Below are positions 44,460 through 53,657 of a stretch of 64,000 bases of DNA, in pieces. The translations under genes and the position numbers were made by a program. The notes under the pieces are model-generated. The model did no database searches. It worked only from the letters and a program-made list of their open reading frames with translations, and was not told where the DNA came from. The DNA is from Actinomycetaceae bacterium TAE3-ERU4. Lineage in GTDB: Bacteria; Actinomycetota; Actinomycetes; Actinomycetales; Actinomycetaceae. Position 1 is the stretch's first letter. Every line of letters starts with the position of its first letter. Where the stretch lies: NCBI GenBank assembly GCA_019218365.1, contig JAHUUJ010000004.1:1-64000 (forward strand). Reading direction: 5' to 3'.

Positions 44460-45263
44460 ATGGCCAGAAGAAAACCTTTAGCACCGATTCGTGATTTACC
44501 CACTGATCCAGTTCCAATTGATACCGGTACAGCACAGTTAAAAGCGGTAGATGGAGGATTGCTCCTCCTAATTAATGGCGCGGAATCTTCCAGCTATGAT
44601 TTTCGGGACCCAACCTACCTAGACTTCGAATATATGCAATATATGAATGCAATTACGACATCCTTTTTTGGGATTCAAACTCCTTTGAATGCGCTCCATT
44701 TAGGCGGTGCAGGATGCACTCTAGCACGTGCTTGGTCCGCACTCCGCCCAGGAAGCACCTCTAAAGTGATTGAAATTGATAGAAAATTAGCAGACTTGGT
44801 TCGTACCTGGTTCAATCTTCCCAAATCTCCTGAAGTGTCAATTCGCGTAGGAGATGCTGCACTGCTAACCCCCACCTATAAAGACAACACTTTCGATGTA
44901 CTTGTACGTGATGTTTTTAGTGGTACATCTACTCCACAAACGGTAGCTTCAACCGAGATAACCCAACATTATTCACGCATTCTAAAGGAAAATGGGCTTT
45001 ATCTAGCAAATGTTGCAAGCCAGCCTAATTCAGACTGGGCAGCAAGAGAATATGCAACAATAGCTTCCATTTTTCCTCATGTAATTGCAGTCTGCCCCGC
45101 AACAGTAGGGAGAGGAGACCGAAGAGGAAATATCGTAATGGCAGCGTCACATACGGCATTTAAGATAGAAGAAATTTCCATACTTTTACGTAAACTTCCC
45201 CTACCTGTTGGGATTGTAAATGACAAAATCAAATATGCTTGGAGCCGGCAAAAACCACTCTAA
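44460..45263 (+). CDS. Spermidine synthase-like methyltransferase-fold protein
   Basis: 267-residue protein with the Rossmann fold of polyamine aminopropyltransferases: LHLGGAGCTLARAW (glycine loop), VIEIDRKLADLVRTWF and DVLVRDVFSGTSTP. The family is common in actinobacteria next to unrelated genes, and members often lack the residues needed for putrescine binding, so true spermidine synthase activity is doubtful. ATG 44460 has no strong RBS. Divergent from dinB, convergent with the PAC2 gene, and likely a single-gene unit. Confidence 0.72.
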   Translation: MARRKPLAPIRDLPTDPVPIDTGTAQLKAVDGGLLLLINGAESSSYDFRDPTYLDFEYMQYMNAITTSFFGIQTPLNALHLGGAGCTLARAWSALRPGSTSKVIEIDRKLADLVRTWFNLPKSPEVSIRVGDAALLTPTYKDNTFDVLVRDVFSGTSTPQTVASTEITQHYSRILKENGLYLANVASQPNSDWAAREYATIASIFPHVIAVCPATVGRGDRRGNIVMAASHTAFKIEEISILLRKLPLPVGIVNDKIKYAWSRQKPL

Positions 45264-45266
45264 GCC

Positions 45267-46274
45267 CTATTTCTCACTCGTCCCAAAAGGCCATCCTTTA
45301 CGCTTCGAACGGCGCGATAATCTGCTCCATGGACCAAGTTCATTCTTAGGAGTATGCGCACGTCGATGCCGGTCTTCTTCCATCCTCAAGAAGGACTCAA
45401 GCTGTCTACCAATTTCTTCTTGCGAAGGAATAATAAAACCAGATAGGTCATCTTCTGAGGTAGCACCTCCGCCTACACTCTCTTGGTTTCTAGAATCATA
45501 AGACTGCTCCAGCCCTTGAATTAGCCCCTTACTTTCAGGATTCTCTAGAATCATTGCTTCAATCTGGGGAACCATTATTGAACCGGCAGCTTCAAGATCA
45601 CCAACGGGAATAGACAATCCAGTTTCCGCCGCCAGGGTACGTAAAAGTTCTGTAGCAGCGGGAAAATAATCAGACTCAAAAAGATAGTAGGGCACGGAAG
45701 CCACTAAACCCGAAGATTTGAAACCAGCTCGCGCCAAACGTTCGATAAGAAAAATGTCTAAAGAACAAGAAATCTTAATAATTGATTTATCGTCCTCTAA
45801 GAAGCTTTGGTTCCGCACGGGAGAGCCCTCTAAACGATGCACCTGAAGAGGACGGGTATGCGGTACTCCAGCCGGTACAGATAGAAGAGAAATAGTTTTT
45901 TTCACCCCGGCTCGGGTAGCAAGCGAAGATATTACTTCACAAAATGCTTCCCACCGAAAATCAGGCTCCGGACCGTGCAAAAGCAAAAAATGATGCCCGT
46001 CCAAATCCGTAGCTAAATCCAAGCAAATCTGAGAAGACTCCATCTGCTCAATCTGCCAAGAAGAAATAGTGGCAAGAGGTCTGGTAGAACGATAATCCAA
46101 TAATTCATCTGGGTTAAAGGTAGCCACCCGCCCCACAATCGTAGCTTCCTTGAGCTGTTCAACGGCAAGACGTCCTGCCCCTCCAGGATCCATCGCTCCA
46201 GTAAAGAAATGAACCAATGTATCGGCTTGGGCATTAGATTGCTGCCCATACTCAAACAGAGAAGAATCCACCAT
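45267..46274 (-). CDS. PAC2 family protein
   Basis: 335-residue protein with a PAC2 (proteasome assembly chaperone 2-like) domain at about 20-260: AMDPGGAGRLAVEQL, FNPDELLDYRSTRP, LLLHGPEPDFRWEAF and GVPHTRPLQV. The actinobacterial members have no established function; some organisms carrying them lack proteasomes. A charged C-terminal tail (about 280-335) is family-typical. No partner gene is evident: it is convergent with the spermidine-synthase-like gene. Confidence 0.85.
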   Translation of the reverse strand: MVDSSLFEYGQQSNAQADTLVHFFTGAMDPGGAGRLAVEQLKEATIVGRVATFNPDELLDYRSTRPLATISSWQIEQMESSQICLDLATDLDGHHFLLLHGPEPDFRWEAFCEVISSLATRAGVKKTISLLSVPAGVPHTRPLQVHRLEGSPVRNQSFLEDDKSIIKISCSLDIFLIERLARAGFKSSGLVASVPYYLFESDYFPAATELLRTLAAETGLSIPVGDLEAAGSIMVPQIEAMILENPESKGLIQGLEQSYDSRNQESVGGGATSEDDLSGFIIPSQEEIGRQLESFLRMEEDRHRRAHTPKNELGPWSRLSRRSKRKGWPFGTSEK

Positions 46275-46523
46275 GCCCCCTTAAATCAAAAGTTCAATCT
46301 TGCAAAAGCCCAAGCAGCTACACAATAGCGGCTATCGACCTTCATAGGCAAAATACCAACCTATCAATAATAAATGCGTAATTCACGCAAGGAATAGTGA
46401 AAAGGTAATAGGTCACGTAAAAATTCGCCTAAAGCGTCAAAGAAGTTTTAACGATACCTAATAGTAAAGAAAATGAGGCAAAATAATTGCCCGGATTCTT
46501 ACAACACGGGTGGGAGCAAAACC

Positions 46524-48734
46524 TTGACTACTAATTCCAAAACTCTCGGCGCCCAAATAGATTTTGAGCAGCAAGTAGTCACCGAGGCATACCGCGTGCT
46601 TGATGAAACCCGCCGCCTGTATCGGCAACGTCAGGCTCAAGCCCAGGCAAAAGGGGCCTCTGGTTCACACCAGGCACGAACCGAAAGAGATGCAATTTCC
46701 TCCCATTTCGGCGACGAAGCTGCACGCCTAGAGCAAATGGAAGATCGCCTCGTATTCGGCAAACTAACCGGAACTGACGGAAGTGTTCGATATATCGGCA
46801 GAACCGGCCTCGTCAACAATCACGACGAACGAATCCTGATGGACTGGCGCGCCCCCGCAGCCCTGCCGTTCTACCAAGCTACCGCAGTTCACCCACTTGG
46901 AGTTGCACATAGACGACATATCCTCACCCGACTCCGCAAAGTAGTTGGAGTTGAAGACGATCTCCTTTCTAAATCAGAAAAAATGAACGCTGATTTACAG
47001 GGAGAAGGCGCCTTAATGGCAGCTCTTTCTGAGGCACGAACCGGACATATGAACGATATCGTTGCCACAATTCAAGCGGAGCAAGACCGAGTAATTCGTT
47101 CCCAAGCCGACGGGATTATGGTCGTTCAGGGAGGACCGGGAACAGGGAAAACAGCAGTTGCACTACACCGTGCCGCCTACTTACTCTACGCAGAACATAA
47201 AAGGCTAGAACGAACTGGAGTTCTCATAGTAGGCCCATCACCCACCTTCCTTCGCTATATCGAAAAAGTCCTCCCTTCTCTAGGGGAAACGGGGGTTGTT
47301 TCACTCACTCCGCAAACCCTAGTTCCAGGAATAAAACCAGACCTGGAAGAATCGGCTCACCTAGCTCGTTTAAAGGGCGATATACGTTGGTCAGAGGCAA
47401 TTAAAAAGGCAATCCAAGCACTCCAGCGCCTGCCTAAACACGATTTAAAAATACAGGTGGGTTCGCGCCATCTAACCATTTCACGGGAAGACTTTAAGTA
47501 TGCCCAAACAAAGGCCCGGCGCACTGGACTTCCCCATAATGAAGCCTGGAGTACCTATGCCAAGACAATGCTTGATGTACTGGCACAAAAGCTCACGGAG
47601 GGATCCGAAAAGAATTCTGAAGAATTTTCCTGGGCACTTTTTGATTTACGAGCAAATAATGAAATACGAAAAGCTATAAATCTTCATTGGCTTCCCTGCA
47701 GCGCTACAGAACTTCTTGCTCGCCTATATGCTGATCCAAAGCGTTTAGCACATGCCGCCTCTTTTCTTTCCGTCGAGGATCTACCAGCCTTCCTACGCCC
47801 ACTTTCCCTAAACAGATGGTCCACGGCAGATATTGCTCTCCTTGACGAAGCCTACGAAATTCTAGGAGAACACCCTCAGGCAGCAGCGCGAGCACGTGAA
47901 AAAGAACGTGAACAAGCTCAAGCTATAGAAAATGCCCAAGCAGCTCTAGATACCGGTTTTAACGTAGATAATCTAGTTAGTGCCACACTATTAGCGGAAC
48001 GAGCCAATACTTCTACTGTCTCTTCTTCTACGGCCACCCGCGCCGCTGCAGACCGCGCTTGGACCTACGGGCACGTTGTAGTCGATGAGGCTCAAGATTT
48101 ATCCCCCATGCAGTGGAGGGCCCTTCTGCGTCGTTGCCCGGCACGTTCTTTCACAGTTGTTGGAGACCTAGACCAACAGCGCATAAACCACGGGGCAGAT
48201 AGTTGGAGTGATGTGCTGGGACCCGCTGCAGAATTCCTTAACTGCGAAGTAATTCTAGAGACCTCATACAGGACTCCTGCAACTATCATGAATGCTGCGA
48301 TTCGTGTCATGCAACAGCTTGGACAACCGGTTAAATACCCGGTTAAATCAGTACGTGATTTAGAAAATTGCCTCGCTTATGACACGTATTCAGATCTGCA
48401 CGCCGCTTCCCACGGAGCTCTGCAGGCAACTATTGGAGCCGCCGAAAATATCTCTAAAGAAGAAAATAGCAGCGCGGGCAGGATTGCTCTGATTGTTCCC
48501 GATTCCTCGCTAATTCCAACGTTAAAAACAAAAATTCCCCCAAAGTACCAAGAACGAATATGGGTCACCATCCCTTCTCAGACTAAAGGCCTAGAATTCG
48601 ACTCGGTAATTGTTCTAGACCCTAGTAGAATAGCCAAACATAGCCTGGGAGACCTGTTTGTCAGCCTAACCCGTTCAACTAAGACACTGTACGTTGCCGA
48701 GGTAGGAAATGAACTACCTGGGTTAAGGGGATAA
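46524..48734 (+). CDS. helD: HelD-type RNA polymerase recycling helicase
   Basis: UvrD-like superfamily 1 ATPase of 736 residues with HelD architecture: an N-terminal coiled-coil arm (about 1-70, FEQQVVTEAYRVLDETRRLY), a split first ATPase domain with GGPGTGKT (203-210), an insertion, VVDEAQDLSPMQWRAL (about 519-534) and VGDLDQQ, and the C-terminal ATPase half. HelD removes stalled RNA polymerase from DNA and is linked to rifampicin tolerance in actinobacteria. TTG 46524 has GGGAG eight bases upstream and is preferred over an upstream ATG at 46473. Family assignment against other SF1 helicases is fairly sure. Confidence 0.83.
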   Translation: MTTNSKTLGAQIDFEQQVVTEAYRVLDETRRLYRQRQAQAQAKGASGSHQARTERDAISSHFGDEAARLEQMEDRLVFGKLTGTDGSVRYIGRTGLVNNHDERILMDWRAPAALPFYQATAVHPLGVAHRRHILTRLRKVVGVEDDLLSKSEKMNADLQGEGALMAALSEARTGHMNDIVATIQAEQDRVIRSQADGIMVVQGGPGTGKTAVALHRAAYLLYAEHKRLERTGVLIVGPSPTFLRYIEKVLPSLGETGVVSLTPQTLVPGIKPDLEESAHLARLKGDIRWSEAIKKAIQALQRLPKHDLKIQVGSRHLTISREDFKYAQTKARRTGLPHNEAWSTYAKTMLDVLAQKLTEGSEKNSEEFSWALFDLRANNEIRKAINLHWLPCSATELLARLYADPKRLAHAASFLSVEDLPAFLRPLSLNRWSTADIALLDEAYEILGEHPQAAARAREKEREQAQAIENAQAALDTGFNVDNLVSATLLAERANTSTVSSSTATRAAADRAWTYGHVVVDEAQDLSPMQWRALLRRCPARSFTVVGDLDQQRINHGADSWSDVLGPAAEFLNCEVILETSYRTPATIMNAAIRVMQQLGQPVKYPVKSVRDLENCLAYDTYSDLHAASHGALQATIGAAENISKEENSSAGRIALIVPDSSLIPTLKTKIPPKYQERIWVTIPSQTKGLEFDSVIVLDPSRIAKHSLGDLFVSLTRSTKTLYVAEVGNELPGLRG

Positions 48735-48805
48735 AATAAATATCCTTGCAAAATGCCTATAATGTTAAGATATTGGCTTTACACAACCACATGTTAGGGG
48801 TTACC

Positions 48806-50677
48806 TTGCTAAACGATCTCACAACGCAGCTTCGCTCTGGATATGCACCTGGGGTGCCAGACAATATTGCGATTGACCCTCGACCACTAACCTCTGTCCT
48901 TGAGACAGCAACTAAGTTTTATCCCGAAAATGTAGCAATTGATTTCCTGGGCGCTATAACAACTTATACACAGTTACTGGATCGTTCGCGTCGAGCTGCC
49001 ACAGTTTTCTCAAAAGCAGGGGTCAAACCTGGCGACCGCATTGCCTTTATCTTACCTAACTGCCCACAGCACGTTTCCGCTTTCTATGGCGCTCTCTACC
49101 TAGGGGCAATTGTTGCTCAGCACAACCCTCTCGCCCCAGCTTCCCAGCTCCGCGAACAGCTCCGCGGACACGGAGCCAAAGTGGCCATAATCTGGGAAAA
49201 GATTTTTGACACGGTCGCCCCGATAGCTGCCGAACTGGGGATAAAACTTTTGACCGTAGATTTAACAAGGGCCATGAATCCAATTGCTCACGCGGCCATT
49301 AACTCACCTTTTAAATTCGCGAAACGTCAACGAGAAAAATTACGTCCAGCAATTCCCGTCCCATCTTCAATCCCCAAATTTGAAACTCTTCTCCGAGATG
49401 CCAACCCCTGGGACGCTCCCTGTCCTGCACAACCCCAAGATATAGCTATTTTGCTACACACCGGGGGAACTACCGGAACTCCAAAAGCCGTGGAATTAAC
49501 CCACCGAAACCTGATTGCTAACGTCGCACAGGCTGCCGCTTGGGTACCTGATTTACACGAGGGCGCAGAAGTATTCGCAGCTACCCTTCCCTTCTTCCAT
49601 GCTTTTGGAATGACCCTTTCTCTTCTGGCCGCGGTGCGCTTGTGTGCAACGAACCTAATTTTTCCCACTTTTGATGCCGATTTAATCCTCGCGGCACAAC
49701 GACGTCGTCCCATCACTTTCTTCCCGGGCGTAGCGCCGATGTTCAAGCGACTCTACGCTAAGGCTACAGAAGAACAGGTGGATATGACATCCATCAGATA
49801 CTCTCTTTCCGGTGCGATGCCGCTGACTGAAGATATCGCTACCAACTGGGAATCTCTCACAAAGGGATACATCATCGAAGGGTACGGAATGACAGAAGGA
49901 TCTCCAATTCTTCTAGGCAATCCACTCTCCCCCAATCGACGCCCCGGCTCTCTCGGCCTACCCTTCCCATCCACCGAAATCCGTATTACAAATCCAGAAA
50001 ATCCCGAAGAAGAAATGCCAATCGGTGAAAATGGAGAAATTCTTGTCCGCGGCCCTCAGATTTTCCATGGATATTGGAACAACCCTGAAGAGACAGCCAA
50101 CACTATGTGGAAAGACTGGCTACGCACAGGCGATATAGGACGAGTCGAGGACGGATCTGTAATCATGGCAGACCGTAAAAAAGAACTCATCATCACCGGC
50201 GGTTTTAATGTTTACCCAACTCAGGTAGAAGAAGCAGTACGCTCAATGCCAGGAATCGATGAAGTAGCCGTAGTCGGAATGCCCGATGCCACCTCTGGCG
50301 AAAAAATTGTCGCGGCAATTGTAGCTGACGGATCAGCCAGCATAGATTTAGAAGCTGTTAGAGCATGGGCAGAAAAGACTCTTTCCCACTACGCATTACC
50401 TAAACAAATAGCGCTAGTTTCAGAACTCCCTCGTTCACAAGTTGGCAAGGTACTACGCAGAACAGTACGAGAACAGTTACTTTCTGCTTCTGAAAGCGCT
50501 AGCGCTGGACTAGCTACCCTATCCGAACAAGCCTCGCAAACCTTAAAGACAATATCAGAGCAGGCACGTGCGGTCACCAATCAAGTATGGCCCTCCACGG
50601 AAAACAAACATACGGAAGAATCCAATTCTCAAGAAACAACAGATGAACACTCATCTGAATTAAGCGACAAAGAGTAA
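48806..50677 (+). CDS. Long-chain acyl-CoA ligase (AMP-binding, FadD-like)
   Basis: ANL-superfamily adenylate-forming enzyme of 623 residues. Motifs are HTGGTTGTPKAV (about 218-229), GYGMTEGSP, LRTGDIGRVEDG, and the C-terminal lysine motif RSQVGKVLRR. It activates a carboxylic acid, most likely a fatty acid, as CoA thioester. After the catalytic domain comes an unusual 65-residue tail with Ala/Ser/Gln-rich amphipathic segment and an acidic Ser/Glu end. TTG 48806, with AGGGG upstream, is preferred over an upstream in-frame start at 48746. Confidence 0.9.
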   Translation: MLNDLTTQLRSGYAPGVPDNIAIDPRPLTSVLETATKFYPENVAIDFLGAITTYTQLLDRSRRAATVFSKAGVKPGDRIAFILPNCPQHVSAFYGALYLGAIVAQHNPLAPASQLREQLRGHGAKVAIIWEKIFDTVAPIAAELGIKLLTVDLTRAMNPIAHAAINSPFKFAKRQREKLRPAIPVPSSIPKFETLLRDANPWDAPCPAQPQDIAILLHTGGTTGTPKAVELTHRNLIANVAQAAAWVPDLHEGAEVFAATLPFFHAFGMTLSLLAAVRLCATNLIFPTFDADLILAAQRRRPITFFPGVAPMFKRLYAKATEEQVDMTSIRYSLSGAMPLTEDIATNWESLTKGYIIEGYGMTEGSPILLGNPLSPNRRPGSLGLPFPSTEIRITNPENPEEEMPIGENGEILVRGPQIFHGYWNNPEETANTMWKDWLRTGDIGRVEDGSVIMADRKKELIITGGFNVYPTQVEEAVRSMPGIDEVAVVGMPDATSGEKIVAAIVADGSASIDLEAVRAWAEKTLSHYALPKQIALVSELPRSQVGKVLRRTVREQLLSASESASAGLATLSEQASQTLKTISEQARAVTNQVWPSTENKHTEESNSQETTDEHSSELSDKE

Positions 50678-50680
50678 ATA

Positions 50681-50723
50681 GAAAAATGTTCCTAACGAAT
50701 AATCCTTCGTTAGGAACATTTTT
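50681..50723. terminator. Bidirectional terminator between fadD-like gene and nrdR
   Basis: Perfect 19-base-pair stem (50681-50699 / 50705-50723) whose outer arms are A- and T-rich, so it ends in T-runs for both strands. It lies between convergent stops. Confidence 0.88.
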
Positions 50724-50734
50724 CTATAAACACA

Positions 50735-51190
50735 TTAGCTATCTTCTTTTTCAGCTCGGAGTGCATCTATAGCCGACTGAAAATCATCTAGATTATCAAA
50801 CGCACAATAGACGGAAGCAAAGCGTAAATACGCAATTTGATCAAGTTTCCGCAAATAAGGCAAGATTGCTTTGCCAACTTCATCCGCAGGTATCATCGCC
50901 AATCCAGAACAGCGTAAGTACTCTTCCACTTGCGCGGCCAACAAAGCTAAATCTCTATCCGATACGGGACGACCCTGACAGGCTTTACGAACACCACTAA
51001 CTACCTTATCCCGGGAAAAAGCTTCCACCACCCCGGAACGCTTTACGACACTCAACGAAAATGTCTCCAAGGTAGTAAAACGTCGTTTACAACTAGGACA
51101 TTCCCGCCGACGACGAATTGAAGTACCATCATCCGAAATACGTGAATCTACAACTTTGGAATCAGTAAATTGGCAAAAGGGGCAGTACAT
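50735..51190 (-). CDS. nrdR: Transcriptional repressor NrdR
   Basis: Represses ribonucleotide reductase genes by sensing ATP/dATP. 151 residues with a zinc ribbon (C3, C6, C31, C34) and ATP-cone domain (about 49-139: [16 protein letters not shown]). Length is standard. It lies downstream of the LysM gene, reproducing the lexA-LysM-nrdR arrangement of mycobacteria. Confidence 0.97.
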   Translation of the reverse strand: MYCPFCQFTDSKVVDSRISDDGTSIRRRRECPSCKRRFTTLETFSLSVVKRSGVVEAFSRDKVVSGVRKACQGRPVSDRDLALLAAQVEEYLRCSGLAMIPADEVGKAILPYLRKLDQIAYLRFASVYCAFDNLDDFQSAIDALRAEKEDS

Positions 51191-51229
51191 AGGATAGCCT
51201 TTCGTAACTCTAAGGCTTTCTATTTTACC

Positions 51230-51667
51230 TCAGGGAAGAGGGATAAGCAGAGACTGCCCAGGCACTAACGCGTCACCATAAATTCCATTTATCTCACGTA
51301 TAAGAGCTAGGGTATCAGAAACAGAACGTCCGCTTGAATAGCGTTGGGCAATCCCCCACAAAGAATCCCCTGAAGAAACAATATAGCTTACGGTTTGTCC
51401 AGAAAAGGAAAATAAATTTGCGATAACCAAAACGGATAGAACAAACAGAAAGACAACAACTACCAGCAGGAAAAGCACCCGTCGCAATAGATTCCAATCA
51501 ATTTTTCCTAGATTTAAAGCAGAAAAATCAGCCTCGAACTTAAACGTACGAGATTCTTTAGAAAACCTACTAGCTTGAGCAATAGAAGTAAAATCAGTTC
51601 CTCCAACCACCCGCAAACGAGGTTTAGTAAATACATCTACCGCCGGGGCAACACGCTGAACGCTCAT
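51230..51667 (-). CDS. SOS-type LysM membrane protein (DivS/ChiZ/YneA-like)
   Basis: 145-residue bitopic protein: a 60-residue cytoplasmic segment, one membrane helix (about 63-85) and an external LysM domain (about 92-143, YIVSSGDSLWGIAQRY ... LVPGQSLLIP). LysM binds peptidoglycan. The position, divergent from lexA and before nrdR, matches Rv2719c (ChiZ) of mycobacteria and DivS of corynebacteria, and the analogue YneA in Bacillus, which halt division during DNA damage. SOS boxes lie directly upstream. ATG 51667 has GGAG eight bases upstream; a longer frame to 51706 would run over the SOS box. Function is inferred from context. Confidence 0.82.
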   Translation of the reverse strand: MSVQRVAPAVDVFTKPRLRVVGGTDFTSIAQASRFSKESRTFKFEADFSALNLGKIDWNLLRRVLFLLVVVVFLFVLSVLVIANLFSFSGQTVSYIVSSGDSLWGIAQRYSSGRSVSDTLALIREINGIYGDALVPGQSLLIPLP

Positions 51668-51684
51668 AATCCACTCCAAACTAT

Positions 51685-51713
51685 CGAACATCTGTTCGTC
51701 GAACATTTGTACG
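51685..51713. promoter_or_regulatory. Two SOS (LexA) boxes before the LysM gene
   Basis: CGAACATCTGTTCG (51685-51698) and CGAACATTTGTACG (51700-51713) match the Gram-positive and actinobacterial LexA consensus CGAACNNNNGTTCG, the second with one mismatch. They are 15 bases apart and within 50 bases of the LysM start codon. Confidence 0.9.
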
Positions 51714-51780
51714 ATACATTATTTAATTCCACAACACAAGCTCAAACGAAGACTTTCAGAAAAAATGTGAAACATTATTT

Positions 51781-51794
51781 CGAACACTTGTTCT
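51781..51794. promoter_or_regulatory. SOS (LexA) box before lexA
   Basis: CGAACACTTGTTCT, one base off the perfect palindrome, lies 66 bases before the lexA start. It fits autoregulation of lexA. Confidence 0.88.
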
Positions 51795-51859
51795 ACGGCA
51801 AGTATTGTCGTAACCTAAAGTTAGTTAAACACCTACCCTGGACATCTCGGAGCAATCTT

Positions 51860-52546
51860 ATGAATTCCCCTAAAGAGTCACCGCTCACTTTTGAGGACCT
51901 GACTGAACGACAAAAAGGAATTTTGCTTTTTCTCCGTACTTCCTACCAACAAACGGGACACTGCCCCACAGTTAGAGAAATTGCTCAGGCAGTAGGATTA
52001 AAAAGTCCTTCATCAGTCCAACACCAGCTCGACATACTCGCTAAAGCTGGATTTATTGAAAGAGACGAAGGAAGGGCACGCACAATCCGCCCGGTAGAAA
52101 CGATTAAAGAACCAGCCTTCCCTTCTGGCGTTTCTCCATCTACTTTGCCCAAACTTCCCCCGACTCCAGACAACTGTGTCAGCGTTCCTTTAGTGGGAAG
52201 AATCGCAGCCGGTGCACCAATAACTGCACAGCAAGAAATAGAAGATACTTTTCTACTCCCGGAGAGAATGACCGGTCGCGGCGAATTATTTATGCTCAGC
52301 GTCCACGGGGATTCAATGATTGATGCAGCAATATGCGATGGCGACTGGGTGGTTATTAGAAGACAGCCCGTCGCTGAGCCTGGCGAAATAGTAGCCGCAA
52401 TGATAGATGGCGAAGCTACCGTAAAAGTCTGGTCATATCGAGATGGACACGCTTGGCTTCTTCCCCGGAATCCTGATTACTCCCCCATTCCAGCAGACCA
52501 TGCCCAAATATTAGGGCGTGTAGTAACAGTTCTGCGAAGTTTATAA
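51860..52546 (+). CDS. lexA: SOS repressor LexA
   Basis: Represses DNA-damage genes and self-cleaves on RecA filaments. 228 residues: N-terminal winged helix (LTERQKGILLFLRTSYQ, SPSSVQHQLDIL), linker, and S24 peptidase domain with cleavage site A117-G118 (RIAAGAP), S152 (GDSM) and K189. Start ATG 51860 has GGAG eight bases upstream; the frame is open to 51575 but that region overlaps the LysM gene and SOS boxes. Control by the box at 51781 is expected. Confidence 0.97.
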   Translation: MNSPKESPLTFEDLTERQKGILLFLRTSYQQTGHCPTVREIAQAVGLKSPSSVQHQLDILAKAGFIERDEGRARTIRPVETIKEPAFPSGVSPSTLPKLPPTPDNCVSVPLVGRIAAGAPITAQQEIEDTFLLPERMTGRGELFMLSVHGDSMIDAAICDGDWVVIRRQPVAEPGEIVAAMIDGEATVKVWSYRDGHAWLLPRNPDYSPIPADHAQILGRVVTVLRSL

Positions 52547-52548
52547 AT

Positions 52549-52585
52549 TATGGGGGTGTAACCAAAATTTGGTTACACCCCCATA
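52549..52585. terminator. Bidirectional hairpin between lexA and ldh
   Basis: Stem of about 17 base pairs with arms TATGGGGGTGTAACCA and TGGTTACACCCCCATA, three bases after the lexA stop and 35 beyond the ldh stop. The T-tracts are short, so efficiency is uncertain. Confidence 0.75.
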
Positions 52586-52619
52586 ACGAGTCTCTTATGA
52601 CTTGATACTAAGACTTCAC

Positions 52620-53606
52620 TTAGAAACCAAGGTCAGAAGCAACCTTACGCAAACGGTTAGCTGATTCAGTCAACCCCTCACGTTCGGCCAAAGTAATCGG
52701 TGGAGTCAACACACGGCCAGCTCCATAACGGCCAACAATGGTCGGCGCAGCCATACAAACATCCGAAATACCTTCCCAATCATTGAGCAAGGTAGAGATG
52801 GTCAGAACTCGCTGTTCGTCACGCAGCACAGCACCAATAATACGTGTAACAGCTAGACCAACCGCGTAGTTAGTGGCGCCTTTACCGTCAATAATACGGT
52901 AAGCAGACTGTACTACGTCCTCGTGAATTCGATTTCGTAGCTGCTCATCGAAGACACCACCGTTTAGGGTCTCTCCCCAGTGACGCAGCGGAACGTTTCC
53001 GATTTCAGCTGAAGACCAGAGCGGAACCTCGGAGTCACCATGTTCACCGGCGATGTAAGCGTGAATATTCTGAACCGCAACACCGGTTTCACGCGAAACC
53101 AAGTAACGCAAACGAGCCGTGTCAAGAACAGTACCGGATCCGAACATCTGGTTTGCGGGCAAGCCAGAAATCTTCAAAGAAGCGTAAGTAACCACATCCA
53201 CCGGGTTAGTAACCAAAATATAGGTTGCGTCAGGCGCTACGGCAAGCACATTCGGCAAAATCATCTTCATCAGATTAACAGTGGCGCCAGCCAAATCCAG
53301 TCGAGACTGACCAGGCTTCTGCTTTGCACCAGCAGTAATTACAACCACATCTGCGTCACGACAAATTTCAATATCATCAGACCCAGAAACAGACCCCATA
53401 GGGGTGAACTGAATACCGTGAGCAATATCGAGAGCCTCTGCCTCAACCTTTGCTTTATTAATATCGTAAAGTACAACCTCACTCGCGTGACCAGCAATAA
53501 CACAAGCGTAGGCTAGAGTTGCGCCAACGGCACCCGCACCAATAATGGCGACCTTCAAACGCTCGGTCTTCTTTGAGGGGTAAAGTGGCTTAGCAACTTC
53601 GGACAT
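52620..53606 (-). CDS. ldh: L-lactate dehydrogenase
   Basis: NAD-dependent reduction of pyruvate to L-lactate in fermentation. 328 residues with IIGAGAVGAT (21-30), R102 in the substrate loop (GQSRLDLA) and catalytic H189 in IAGEHGDSEVPLWS. The glutamine of the loop (K-Q-K-P-G-Q) favours lactate rather than malate specificity. A single-gene unit; suggests a fermentative lifestyle. Confidence 0.96.
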   Translation of the reverse strand: MSEVAKPLYPSKKTERLKVAIIGAGAVGATLAYACVIAGHASEVVLYDINKAKVEAEALDIAHGIQFTPMGSVSGSDDIEICRDADVVVITAGAKQKPGQSRLDLAGATVNLMKMILPNVLAVAPDATYILVTNPVDVVTYASLKISGLPANQMFGSGTVLDTARLRYLVSRETGVAVQNIHAYIAGEHGDSEVPLWSSAEIGNVPLRHWGETLNGGVFDEQLRNRIHEDVVQSAYRIIDGKGATNYAVGLAVTRIIGAVLRDEQRVLTISTLLNDWEGISDVCMAAPTIVGRYGAGRVLTPPITLAEREGLTESANRLRKVASDLGF

Positions 53607-53657
53607 AGGTAAACACCTTTCTGATGAAAATTACCCTTTATGGGTCTTTCCTCTATT

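Noticed and set aside
44411-44460. SOS box before dinB
   Set aside because: No CGAAC-type palindrome found in the short upstream region.
46275-46523. tRNA or small RNA gene between PAC2 and helD
   Set aside because: About 250 bases of A/T-rich sequence without a cloverleaf or strong hairpin; probably promoters of the two divergent genes.
53040-53516. 158-residue plus-strand frame in ldh
   Set aside because: Antisense to the conserved NAD-binding and catalytic region of ldh; no start signals.
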